Positions 1 to 10,858 of a stretch of 64,000 bases of DNA are shown here, one piece after another. The notes beneath the pieces were generated by a model. It saw only the letters and a list, made by a program, of their open reading frames with translations. It searched no databases and was not told the origin of the DNA. Positions within the stretch are counted from its first letter, which is position 1. Every line of letters begins with the position of its first letter. Origin of the DNA: Malus domestica (lineage: Eukaryota > Streptophyta > Magnoliopsida > Rosales > Rosaceae); NCBI RefSeq assembly GCF_042453785.1, contig NC_091666.1:28974501-29038500 (forward strand). Direction: 5' to 3'. The translations under genes were made by a program, and so were the position numbers.

Positions 1-627
1 TGGTTTTGCTTCACACTGTCTTGATCAAGAGTGTGTAAAGATTTCTACAAGTTGTAGTGTTTGCATTGTTACAAAGGGGAAATGTTTGAAGCAGATGCAA
101 GAGGGCTGAATAACTTAATCTTCGTATGCCATGCACTGAAGTTTTTGTTGGCTTGCAATAAGACTTTATTGGTGACTATAACTCTTGTTGGGCATAAGTG
201 CTCCCTTAGTTGAGTTGTCAAGCTTAAGAGTTTTTTATTATTTGTGAATGCTAGAAGTTCACATGTACAAGTTGTACCACTCGTCTTCTGGTAGGTGGAA
301 TGAATGGTGAGTTGTTTTCATCACTTGGTTGGTGGTACAAAGGTGAGTTGTACCACTTTGTATCGCACTTGACCAAGCCTGAAACTACAAGTAAGCTTCA
401 AGTGAAATTGATACATTACCTTGTGCATCTTCATCAGTTAAAGATACCACCCCTGGATGGAGGAAAAGTACTTCCAGAGAAGATGCCACATCTACGTATG
501 AGACAGATAAGGCAAGTGAAAATGATACCACACTTTGGTACTTAGAAGTTTCATGATTACTCAATGGCTTGGATCTTGCAAGTCCCCAACCGAGGAGCTT
601 CCCTCACTCGGGAACTTAGGGAAGTAG
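1..627 (+). mobile_element. Internal (3' non-coding) part of a Gypsy-like LTR element
   Basis: No host gene is visible. The stretch ends in a short purine-rich tract and then meets an LTR that starts TG at 628, as the end of an LTR-element internal region does. The only open frame (300-545, 81 residues) resembles nothing I know. The element is a fossil: no gag or pol is visible here. The call rests mainly on its position against the LTR. Confidence 0.4.
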
Positions 628-1142
628 TGTTTGTACCATACTTGACCAATCTCGAAACTATTGAGCACCGGTCAACGTTATACCGTCAAGAACCCAGAAA
701 AGTTTCCCTACAACCATAAGGCCAATCACAGCGCGACACGTGTCGATATCAAAAGCCAATCATAACGCGACACGTGTCAACATCAGAAGCCAATCACAAC
801 ACGACATGTGTCAATGTCAGAATGAAACTAGAAACTCTCTTCTATAAATAGAGATCATTCTCTCACAATATTTCCTAATGTCATTTGTACTAAATCATTC
901 ACTAGTACTCACTAAAGGAGAGCTTGAACCTATGTACTTGTGTAAACCCTTCACAATTAATGAGAACTCCTCTACTCCGTGGACGTAGCCAATCTGGGTG
1001 AACCACGTACATCTTGTGTTTGCTTCCCTGTCCCTATCCATTTACATACTTATCCACACTAGTGATCGGAGCAATCTAGCGAATGTCACAAACTTAACAT
1101 TTTCTGTTGTACCAAAGTCCTCACTGATTTTGTGCATCAACA
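628..1142 (+). mobile_element. LTR of a Ty3/Gypsy-type element (fossil)
   Basis: The block starts TG (628) and ends CA (1142), about 515 bp. It contains three 34-bp repeats, then a TATAAATA box at 843-850, then a leader that includes the words GTGGACGTAGCC and GTGCATCAACA, both also found in the second LTR at 4148-4506. A primer-binding-site-like sequence follows at once. Internal-like sequence lies on both sides, so it may be a middle LTR in a recombined array rather than a simple end. Only one copy of this LTR is in the window, so its age cannot be estimated. Confidence 0.65.
721..822 (+). promoter_or_regulatory. Three 34-bp G-box repeats in the LTR promoter
   Basis: Three tandem units start at 721, 755 and 789, each with GCCAAT followed by a palindromic ACGT core. 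Two carry GACACGTGTC (735-744 and 769-778) and the third GACATGTGTC (803-812). GACACGTGTC contains the CACGTG G-box bound by plant bZIP and bHLH factors, and GCCAAT holds a CCAAT box. The array ends about 20 bp before the TATA box, so it is well placed as an upstream enhancer. Stress or ABA response is inference. Confidence 0.6.
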
Positions 1143-1162
1143 TTTGGCGCCGTCTGTGGGAA
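1143..1162 (+). other. Primer-binding-site-like sequence
   Basis: Directly after the LTR the sequence reads TTTGGCGCCGTCTGTGGGAA, a form familiar from plant Ty3/Gypsy elements just inside the 5' LTR. It shows that the LTR at 628-1142 serves as a 5' LTR for what lies to its right. Confidence 0.6.
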
Positions 1163-1275
1163 TCGACACAAAAAACTATGTCGGTTTTCTTTTATTTTTT
1201 CACCTCCGCCGTGAATCTGCAAAACACACAAAGACACAGACAGCTATGCTCCGTTTCTCCAACAATTTTCAAGAA

Positions 1276-2040
1276 ATGGCACATCTTTTTACTTCTTCTC
1301 TCACTCTCCACCTCCACTGTTATTTCCTATAGGCCTTCAGGCACCAACCATCACTCCCACCCGACGCTCTCGTCCTCGTTGCCTTCAAATCCAAAGCGGA
1401 TTTACACGGCGCCCTTCCATTCTCTTCCAACGCCACTGCCGTACAGTTTTTTCTGTGAATACGACTATTTACCGGACAGACGTTCAGTGGACCGGTCCCG
1501 CCTCTAAACCAGACCACGCTCCAAACGTTCAATGTCTCCGCAAACAACCTTACTGGCGCAATCCCCGTCACTCTGACTCTGCTGCGGTTCGGTGCTTCAT
1601 CCTTCTCGTGGAACCTAAGCCTCTGCGGCGAGACTGTGAATAAGGAATGCAACCGGATAAGATCCTTTTTTCGGCACAACTCATGTTCATGAAGCTTCGC
1701 CGCCCACGAGGGCGCTCGGGCAGAGCAGTGTAGAAAATATCCACGGCTTTGAGTTGACTCAGCCGATTCATAAAATCCCAAGAAGAACCGCCCTCATTAT
1801 AGGGTTTTCCATTGACGTCTTCGTCTTGATATGCTCGTTCCTGCGCGCTCCCCTGTTTCACAATCACGGTGAAAAAACAATTCGAATCCGTGATCGGACT
1901 TTTCAGCCCGAACTTCGACCCGACTTGGAATAACAGCCTCCTTCTCCAAAATTGCTCAGCGTCGCAAAACAGCTGCATCATTCCCGTCGATTTCGTTCAG
2001 AAGCAGTTTCAATTTAGAAAGCTGCAGGTCCAGCGCCGTT
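1276..2040 (+). pseudogene. Broken fragment of an LRR receptor-like kinase
   Basis: Translated pieces match the probable inactive LRR receptor kinase family of plants (At5g67200 type). There is a signal-peptide-like start (MAHLFTSSLTLHLH), then the N-cap (DALVLVAFKSKADLHGALPF), then the end of the ectodomain ([32 protein letters not shown]) and a membrane-proximal segment near TALIIGFSIDVFVLICS. Most LRRs and the whole kinase domain are absent, and the pieces lie in different frames, so it is dead as a receptor. It begins about 110 bp behind the primer-binding site where gag would be expected, which suggests capture by the LTR element. Insertion of the element next to an old pseudogene is the alternative. 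Confidence 0.6.
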
Positions 2041-2660
2041 AACATCATCTGCATGTCTCAGATACAGGTCCTTCGGGTCGATTTCGGTTCAGTCGGATGG
2101 GGAGTCGCCGCTCTCGCTGGATTTCGAAACGGTAGAGTTGGGATGAAAACTTAAGGGATTCTGTGATTGCGATTCGAATGCCACGGGTACTCGAGTAAAG
2201 CTCGTCGAGATGACGGACGAGTACCAATGCAGATGCATTGATGGTTTCGACAACGACGACTTCAATCATGGGTTGGGCTGCCGGAGAAATGGAGAGACAG
2301 AAAGAAGTACGCTAGGAAAAGAAAAAGGAAAAGCAAGTCTGCAGAGAGGTGGAGAGACATAGCGGGGTGCAAAAGGAAAAGAGAAAAAAAGAAAAAGAAA
2401 AAGAAGGAGTGATGGGCATGACCAGGCTGTCCAAGAAAAACAAGTGGAGTTAGCCTTCTAGTTTCGCCAAGAGACAGAGACAGAGACGCAGTGGAAAGCA
2501 AAAGGAAAAGAGAAAGAAATTGAGTGGGAAAAGCAAAAGCAAACCAAAAAAACAAAAGCAAGGAATAAACATCCCACCAGAATGATGTAATTTATTTTTA
2601 TCTTTTGGAGACATCTGTATAAACCCCATCAAAGGGTAAAAAAAAAAAGAAAAGGGCAAG
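2041..2660. other. Unassigned stretch with purine-rich tract
   Basis: 2041-2270 has no recognisable coding match on either strand. From about 2284 to 2560 the plus strand is strongly biased to A and G (GAAAAAGAAAAAG-like runs), and a poly-A run lies at 2638-2656. I see no gene. It lies between the receptor-kinase fragment and the repeat-rich 3' part of an LTR element. Confidence 0.4.
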
Positions 2661-2689
2661 CCCAAAATAATGGGCTACAATGTCATGTG

Positions 2690-3320
2690 GAGGGCGAATA
2701 CGCATATGCCCAAAAGAGCCAGACCAAAAGTACGCCCAGTACTCCACAATTATTCGGCAACCTGTCGCTATTACCACCAACCAGGTGATCAAAAGTACGT
2801 CCAGTACTCCAAAATTATTCAGCAACCTGCCGCTATTACCACCAACCAGGTGATGAAATATACAACTTGTACTCTAATATCATTTGGCAACTAGCCATTC
2901 ATGCCACCAACCCGGTGATGAAATGTATAACCCATACTCTCCTTCATGCCACCAACCAGGTGATCAAAAGTACGCCCAGTACTCCAAATTATACTTGAGC
3001 ATTACTCATGTCATTCATACATAAACATTCATGAGCATCACTCATGACAATCATACATAAACATTTATGACCATCATTCATGTCAACATTCATGAGCATC
3101 ACTCATAACAACATCCATGAGCATCACTCATGTCAATCAACAGAAACATTCATGAGCATCACTCATGTCAAACAGCTTCAAAAACTTCATTTACGGAGCT
3201 CTAGCTTCAAAAGCTTCATTTACAGAGCTATAGCTTCAAAAGCTTCATTTACAAAAACTCCAGCTTCAAAAGCTTCATTTACAGAGCTCTAACTTCAAAG
3301 CTTCACCTACAAAGCTTCAG
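2690..3320 (+). repeat. Three successive minisatellite blocks in LTR-element DNA
   Basis: Block one (about 2726-2990) repeats a 65-75-bp unit built around AAAGTACGCCCAGTACTCC and CACCAACCAGGTGAT, about four copies. Block two (about 3000-3175) repeats a roughly 25-bp unit with CATGAGCATCACTCATG, which is itself partly palindromic, about seven copies. Block three (about 3175-3320) repeats AGCTTCAAAAGCTTCATTTA, about five copies. Such arrays are common between pol and the 3' LTR of large plant Gypsy-type elements. No coding signal is seen. Confidence 0.6.
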
Positions 3321-3435
3321 TGCAGGGTATATAAATACCACCTCCGAACAACCGCCACTTCGGCCCATACATGGATTCAATTTGAAGTCTCCAGCCAACA
3401 GACTCTATTGACCGAAGACTTGGGGGACTACATTA

Positions 3436-3940
3436 TGTACCATATATTGGGCCTCAACTAGGCCTCATGAAAAATACTTAGGGGACTTAGCCCATTACTT
3501 ATGTATTGATAAACGAGCCCTTATTCTATAAAAGGGACTCCCTCAGTTTCATTAGAGAGCACCCATTATTCATATACTGAGGAGCGAGCCCTTATTTTAT
3601 AAAAGGGACTCCCTCACCATCATTAGAGAGCAACGCCGCCAGCTGAGCAACCGCCTCGCCGCGAGCATCACTCCTAACCCATCACTTATGTATTGAGGAG
3701 TGAGCTCTTATTCTATAAAAGGGACTCCCTCACCACCATTAGAGAGCATCGCCGCCTACTGAGCAACTGTCTCGCCACGAGCATCAACTCTAGCCCATCA
3801 TTTATGTATTGAGGAACGAGCCCTTATTCTATAAAAGGGACTCCCTCACCATCATTAGAGAGCATCAACTTTAGCCCATCATTCATGTATTGAGGAGCGA
3901 GCCCTTATTCTATAAAAGGGATTCCCTCACCTTCGACGCC
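3436..3940 (+). repeat. Array of TATA-box promoter modules in LTR-like DNA
   Basis: The block follows a tract CTTGGGGGACTAC and begins TGTACCATAT, much like the LTR start at 4148. It then repeats a module (TGTATTGAGGAGCGAGCCC, TTATTCTATAAAAGGGACTC, CTCACCATCATTAGAGAGCA) five times, with TATA boxes at 3527, 3598, 3714, 3830 and 3911. Spacing is about 70-117 bp. It looks like an LTR promoter expanded by slippage or unequal exchange. About 710 bp downstream the same PPT-plus-LTR-start arrangement occurs again. A fossil. Confidence 0.55.
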
Positions 3941-4147
3941 ATAAGCCGAGCCAACCAAGGCAACATAAGCCACGAGCCGAGCAGCCTCGCAGCATGTGCT
4001 ACTTCTAATTGAGCATCATTTCAGATTGAGCACCGCCTCATATCAAGCATCAGTTCAAGACAACATCTAGTTACTTCGGCCCACACATGGACTGAATTGC
4101 AAGTCTCCAGCCAAAAGACTCTCTTGACTGAAGACTTCTGGGACTAC

Positions 4148-4506
4148 TGTTTATACCATATTTAGGGCCTCCGTATTTAGATCTCGTACAAATACACAGG
4201 GGACTTAAATGTAATTATGTAATAAAGGAATGGGCAAATATGTAATAAGTGAGAAGCCTTTATTCTATAAAAGGACTCATCGCCCTCACAACAGGGCGAG
4301 GCCATTTCTTAAGCCTTTTCACCCTTCTCACATCCCCTCTCATATTCAGAGGTTCTCTCCCTCACCTCTCAGATAAATACAAATATCAGTGTGGACGTAG
4401 CCCAAACCTTGGGGTGAACCACGATACATCTTGTGTTACATACATTTCATGCAGATTCACGGTCGGATTTACGTTGTTCCAAGACCTCCGGTTTTGTGCA
4501 TCAACA
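4148..4506 (+). mobile_element. LTR (359 bp) of a second Gypsy-like element (fossil)
   Basis: The LTR starts TGTTTATACCAT at 4148, after a polypurine-like GAAGACTTCTGGGACTAC, and ends GTGCATCAACA at 4506. A TATAAAA box lies at 4266-4272. It shares its last parts (GTGGACGTAGCC, CATCTTGTGTT, TTTTGTGCATCAACA) with the LTR at 628-1142 but is otherwise different, so the two are related families rather than one pair. No matching 5' copy is in the window, so age is not estimated. Confidence 0.6.
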
Positions 4507-5812
4507 CTTGTATTTGACACATTTTATTATTATAAGATATGTACAAATAATAGGTAAATTAACTTCGAATCAAATAACCTTGCTTTTATTTTGTAAGTAA
4601 ATTAATTTTGAATCAAATAGCATTCTTTTGTTATGTAGGTATTTTATTTTGTATTTATCAATATCATATATATATATATATATATGTATATATTTGACAC
4701 ATTTTATTATGTAGGTAAATTATTTTGGTTGTATTTTGCATATATTAGGTTTGTTATTATGTAGGTAAATTATTTTTCATGTATTTTACATATCTTGGGT
4801 AAATTATTTTTTTAAAGCAATCTAACATTTTAAAATTTTAATAGTAGGTGCACTATTTGAATCAAATGATTTTATTTTTTGTAGGTCAATTATTTTACAT
4901 GAATTTTACATATATATATGTATATATGTGTATCTGAAATAATTTACCTACATTAATATGTAAAATATAATTTTATTAACTTAATTAAGCATGTATAATA
5001 ACATATATTAGACATGTTTTATGTTATTATATATTAGGCAATGAATTTATAACGTTAGTGGTTTTTTTTTTTTTTGTAAAGTCATTAATTCTTCCTTACA
5101 ATCTGCATGACATTAATTATGTACATCAAACATCCAAATATGGTTTATCAATAAATTTAAAAAAAATTCAAATAGGGGTGTTTTAGGCATTCGGAATTTA
5201 TAAATGTGTAAAGTCAAACATAATTAATGAATTTGTTGATGTGAAATCTAGTCAATGTGTTTTATTCAAGTAAAAAACCTATGTTGGGTTTTATGTAGAG
5301 AAAATTAAGTTTTAAGGGCTAAAGTTATATTTTCAGTTTATTTAAATCTTTGGAGAAAAAAACTTTTGGGGTTTTAGGTGCTCAAAAGTTGAAGTTCTAT
5401 AAGATGTAACGGTTGTTTGTTCTTGACTATTGATGCACGTAGGTCTCATAATGCATCAATAGTCGAGATTCGCTTACGTGATTGCTTGAGCAATTGGATG
5501 TGCAAAATTTCAAAAAGTAAAATGAAATGAAGATGGTTCCACACATATATTTTGTTTATCACTAGATTCTTCTTTGATTTAATTATTAAAAATCGCTTTT
5601 GGTTCCATATCAACTTCAAACAATCCCTTGGATCCAATCGCTAAGCCAATGGGCCAAAGTACAACGATTGAACAATTATTGGACCCAAATGGCCCATAAA
5701 CCCACTCCGATTTTCAGTTATCAAAGTTTCGGCCTCTCCGAAACGGCGGAAGGCAGTGAAATCGGGAAGACGAGAGCAGCTCTGGTTTGAGCAAAGCTCA
5801 CAGTCAGAGTGA
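4507..5812. other. AT-rich intergenic DNA before the UFSP gene
   Basis: No gene is supported. A short TA microsatellite lies at about 4664-4690. The last 150 bases before 5813 should hold the promoter and 5' UTR of the UFM1 protease gene, but I see no clear TATA box. Confidence 0.5.
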
Positions 5813-8800
5813 ATGGAGAACGTAAACGAGAGTACAAGCGTTCGAGTTCTATGCCCTAAGCTCGTCCTTGACAAGAACGAACCGGGCCTCCAATGGCTGA
5901 TTGGATCCCCATTTTTCCCGCCACACACCGTCGTTTCCGCCGTCAGATGCATCCACACCGATTCCTCCTCTCCCGACTACCGCAGAGAATCAGGTACCGG
6001 AATTCTGTTTGTTTCGCGAGGAAATCGAAGAAATTGAATAAATTTAGTGCTTTCGGGCATTTGCAGTTCGAATTTTGATTAGTTTTCGTAATCTGAGCAG
6101 AAGAGCTTCGGACATTACTGTTGAAAGGATTTGAGGTGATCGGAGCATTGGTCGTTGCAAATTCCGGTGATGGAATGAGCGCCGCCGGCGAGGCAATTGC
6201 TGCGGCACGAAGGCTGCGGAAGCTGCTCCGCAGAGAAAATGGAAAAAAATTGGATAGTCGACAAGTAATTGGTGGTGTTGCGGATTGTAGGGGCGGTGAC
6301 ATTCAGTTTTTCGTGTCGAAATCCGAGAGCTTGACCAGCTTTGAAGCTGTGAATGTGTTGTATGATGGTCATCCTGAAAAGTATGTTTGGGAGAGGGGCT
6401 GTCTGCTCCGGTGTGAGCTTCCGTTTAAGCTGCCAATCTATTATCCAGCTAACAAGCCAAAGGGTAAGTTTTTCGGGTGGTGTTTTTTCGTAGAGTTGTG
6501 TAGTTTCATTTGGAAATTTGATTGAGCATTGGTGGTGGTTCAGGCTTGGTTGTTTGTTATATTTGGTACTGTGATTTGGTTTGCTTGTGGATGAATGAGC
6601 TACTGACGGGAGCTTTTACTCGCTAAAATGAATGCATAACGATTTCTGAAGCATTATATTATACGAGTCTAGATAGATTGCAGTGTTTCGGGGTGGTGGA
6701 ACGCTGGTGTGTGGTAGAAGGGTAGATTCATAGACTAACTATACTATAGTTGACCGCTTTAAAAACAAAGGCTTTGTGTAGTGTCTATTGACGAGAATGT
6801 AGCTGGATTTGTTCATAGTCACTTTTTTTTTCCCAAAGGCCTTCTCATTCATTTCTGATTTCATACTTGCAATTGGATAAAATTTAGCCGCGGTTTAACT
6901 CTGCCTTTTGGATGAAGAGATCCATGTGCTTTATTGCAAATTGATTTGAATGGTGTTCATTTCTCGTGTACTATTGTATTAGATTCAGAAAAGATGTTTC
7001 GGCATGCAACTGAAGCAGTTATTGCAAAATTCAAAGATCCAAAGGCTGCGTACTTGGTAGAAGCATTAAGCAAAACATCTGCCGAAGTACCCCAACCTGT
7101 CATCCTCCGCGGTGTAGATTTGGATTTTGACACAGATCTCTCAAATGTCAAACTTGCGGGAGAAAGCGCTCAAGATTCTGAGGCTGGTCTTTTGTCATGT
7201 TCCCACTTCTGTTTAGAAAGTAAAAAAAGTGCACGGGTATATTCTGTTGAGGTAGGACAAAGTGAAAGTGATTGATTGCTTATTTGAGATCTTGTAATTT
7301 TTCCCTTGGTAGTTTGTTTAAATCTTCTTTTAGCAATAACAGTAAATATTAGAATTCAGTTTTTGAATATCTTTCCTGCTTAGCATGCAGATAGAATCCA
7401 AGTAAGCATTCTGCTGAATAGTTCGGATAAGTCAGAAAAATCTACGGCACCCGTTGCAGAATATTTTCCAGGTATTGCTTGCACTCTTAATCATATGAGG
7501 TACATATATACATTTTCAAATATGAAGCTTTCTAGTGGAGATTATATTTGTACTCAGTTTAATGGAATTTAAATTGTGTGGTTTCAGCTTTGGAAGAAGC
7601 CAAAGTTTTGGTGGTCGATTTTAAGCTAGAAGTGCTCTGCTATTCAGCCAAGGGTCTCCCACTGAAGCATGCAGTTTCAAAGTTATTGATCCCGGGGTTG
7701 ATTGATCAGTTTAATTTAGTGGGAAATACAGTCCTACCCAACCTCTTAGCACAACATCCTCAGGTAAGGCAAACCATATCTTGTATAATATCATATGGAT
7801 CTCTCGTTCTTACTATCCATCTAAATACTAAGGGCTGGTTTGGTATTGCTGTGCTTTGAAAAAAAGCTGCTGTGAGAATAAGCGGCTGTGAAATAAATCA
7901 GCAGAGTGTTTGGTAAACTTTTTTGTAAAAGTGCTTTTGGAAAAAAAAAACAGTCTAATAGTGGGTCTTTTCATTAAAGAAGCACTGTAGCTCCGTGTGC
8001 TTTGAAAAAAAGCCAGTTTTCCAAAGCTGCAAATAGCAGCTTCAGCTTTTTCCTTTGATTTCAGCTTATTCCCACAGCAGCTTCCAAAATAAGCCATTTT
8101 TTTTCAGTTTACCAAACACCTAAAACCCTCACAGCTTTTTTTCATGGGTGCTTTTTTTTTAAGCACCTCACTCCCAAACTAGGTCTAATTCAACCAGAAA
8201 ATTCAGAAACACAAGATTAATTCTAGTACAAGCGAGTAATTTCCGTTCCACGCTCTCTTTCCATGTGCATGCTTTCTGCTACTGTAATTCATAAAGACAT
8301 CATCTGGCAGAAGGCCAATTGTTGATTGTGAACCCTTAAAATTCACACTTTGGGTTTACCAAGTTCTTTTTACTAAGAAACTAGTTTCTTTTCTTCTTTA
8401 TGTATGAAAAGGTCCAGTCTTATTGGCATTATCCTCATTCCACTGTTCAATTTTCTTACTTTATTTGAAATTTACACTGTGCTTGTGCTCCCATATCATA
8501 TAATTATGGACTAGCACATATGTGCACATGCTCGAAAACCTTAAGCTTTGTCTGGACATTCCGTAGCATCTGATGCCCGCTCACAGAAATATTGAATAAA
8601 AAGCTAGTACAGTGATTAATGATTATCAGAACAGCCAGATCAAACTTCAAGTAACTATTTTGTTTGTTGCGTTTGCAGCTACATCCATATCACTTTAGCC
8701 CTCCTGGTGTTCTGCATCCGATCACTGTTGTCTATGAACTCAACTATGGGGAAACAGAAATGAAGCAAGGTACGCAGTGGCAAAGATCAAATTTTCTTCC

Positions 8801-10599
8801 AAACAATCTACTTTTGAAAGAGTACTAGTCTTAAAACAAAAAGGTTAAGATGCTGTTAAGTGGCTCGGGCTCCTCACAGAAAACTTAGAGATTGTTTTTT
8901 TTATCATCAAAATAAACACTCACATCTCTTTTATGATTAAAAAGTTGCTTTTGCTTCAGTGTTTGTGAATGTGGTAAAGGTAGTATTATTTCTTAGATGG
9001 ATAGATTTTTAGAGAGGAAGCTTATACAAGTTTCTTTTGTAATTTGCTCTTGGAATTAGTTTTCTTAATCTTGCCATTGCTTTCTGCAGTTGAAGTTAGA
9101 AAATCTTTACACTTAAGACTGGGTTTACCTTTTGATCGTCCTCTTCTAAGAATTGCCAACGCTCTCGATATCTCTACATCGAGGGATGTTGTAAGGAGTG
9201 ATGCAAAGTGGAAAGGTAAACCATTTTCCATTGAATAGGCAACGTCATCCCGTCTCCATAAAGAAACGTTTTCTTTTTCCTTGGTTTTTTTGTTGGTAAT
9301 AACTATTTTGATACAATTCTATGGTAATTTCAGGTTCTAGTTTGCTCAAAGATGTACACGTTGGGATTCCAAGCAGTGGCGGTTGGTGTCTGCTCTTGTT
9401 TCTTTGTTTATTCCCTTTCCCTGCCTTCTATTAGCGGGATTTTGCTTGGTAATCTTATGTCTTTATGCAGTTTCTGGGGGCAGTGTGTCTTTGGTGCAAG
9501 GCTCTTATGAATACTACCATTATCTACAAGATGCCTTTAATGATTCGGTAATGAGCGATCTCTATACCTAGTATTCGTAATATCTTGTCGAGAATATACA
9601 TTAAGCTGCGGTTAGGTTGAATTTTCGTTATGATTGAATTAAAGCCGTCTAATAGTTCATTTCCCGGAGTGCCCGTCTTGGCCTTCTATGAGTTTGAAAT
9701 TCAGTTATGTCAACTGTTGTTTCATTTCCTTGCTAGGGTTGGGGTTGTGCTTATCGCTCTCTACAAACGATCATTTCATGGTTCAGACTCCAACACTACA
9801 CATCCGTACAAGTTCCTTCTCATAGGTAAAAGATGTGCCAAGCACAGGATTTGCTTTGCCTTGGTTAATTGTTTCGCTTTCTTTTCCAACACCTCATATC
9901 GGCATCATATAATTTCATCTGACAAGCCAAAGTGATATTAGGGAAATACAGCAGGCACTTGTAGAGATTGGTGATAAAGATCCTTCTTTCATCGGGTCAC
10001 ACGAATGGATTGGCGCCATCGAGTTGAGCTTTGTCCTGTACAAGCTATTGGGTGTAAGTACCATCAATGTGGTTTACTGAGAATTTCTCAAATAAAACGC
10101 ACCGGAGTTTAACGAGATTAGTTTCTTGTATTGAACAGGTTAGTTGCAAAGTCATGAATGTCCGATCTGGTGCTGAGCTTCCCGAAAAATGTCGAGAGCT
10201 GGCCTTACACTTCGAGACTCAAGGAACACCTATTATGATTGGTTAGTTCTACTTCTTCCCCGTCCCGTAAACTTGACGCTTCTCTGGATGAAAGATGGTA
10301 TGATATTTTGCAGAAACAATTGATGAAACACGAAATGATAGCCTCTTATTATTCGATGTATAAATGCAGGTGGTGGAGTTCTGGCATATACGCTATTGGG
10401 AGTTGATTACAACGAAGCAAGCGGAGATTGCGCGTTCCTAATACTCGATCCTCACTACACAGGCAGTGACGAACACAAGAAAATTGTAAATGGCGGATGG
10501 TGCGGGTGGAAAAAGGCTGTTGATAGCAAGGGAAAGAGTTTCTTTTTGCATGATAAGTTCTATAATCTTCTGCTTCCACAGAGGCGTAATATGGTTTGA
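5813..10599 (+). CDS. UFSP2: UFM1-specific protease (UFSP2-like), 13 exons
   Basis: This cysteine protease (peptidase family C78) matures the ubiquitin-like protein UFM1 and removes it from targets, in animals mainly ER-bound ribosomes. Exons: 5813-5993, 6101-6463, 6920-7251, 7384-7471, 7588-7763, 8679-8769, 9090-9215, 9334-9381, 9471-9547, 9737-9825, 9942-10053, 10139-10241, 10370-10599. They sum to 2016 nt, or 671 residues, with all junctions GT-AG and in phase. The N-terminal part ([20 protein letters not shown]) is the plant-type domain. The catalytic part starts at [10 protein letters not shown] (Cys498 of this model) and has DPHYTG with Asp622 and His624, so the triad is complete. The start is the first ATG of the conserved N-terminus. 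A Harbinger-type MITE sits in intron 5. The gene is convergent with the next gene. It looks functional. Confidence 0.93.
7832..8185. mobile_element. MITE (PIF/Harbinger type) in intron 5 of UFSP
   Basis: A 354-bp element begins GGGCTGGTTTGGTATTGCTG and ends CCAAACTAGGTC, the imperfect inverse. Inner parts are also inverse (AAAGCTGCTGTGAGAATAAG against CTTATTCCCACAGCAGCTT). It is flanked on both sides by TAA, the target preference of Harbinger elements. There is no coding capacity. A shorter relative lies at 34217-34421. Confidence 0.7.
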
Positions 10600-10858
10600 T
10601 CTATACAAAAATCATCATCGAATCTATACACCCTGTTATGAAATGTAGCATCACATCAAGCAGCAACAGGTATTTAATCTATACAAAACGATCATGTTTA
10701 AGCACTAATTTTGAAATTATGCTAATCATGTCTAAAATCTTCCTTGTTATGCAATAAAAATACAATAGAAGTCAACAGCGATTTGACATCTAAATTCTAA
10801 CCTATCAACAAGTGCAGATAATACAACGTTCCGCAGCAGCAAATCTCTTTCATCCTCT

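Noticed and set aside
1320-1981. Minus-strand frames of 137-153 residues as a new gene
   Set aside because: They lie antisense to the receptor-kinase fragment and share nothing with known proteins.
2262-2825. Phe/Leu-rich minus-strand frames of 71-99 residues
   Set aside because: Translation of the purine-rich tract on its opposite strand, without family resemblance.
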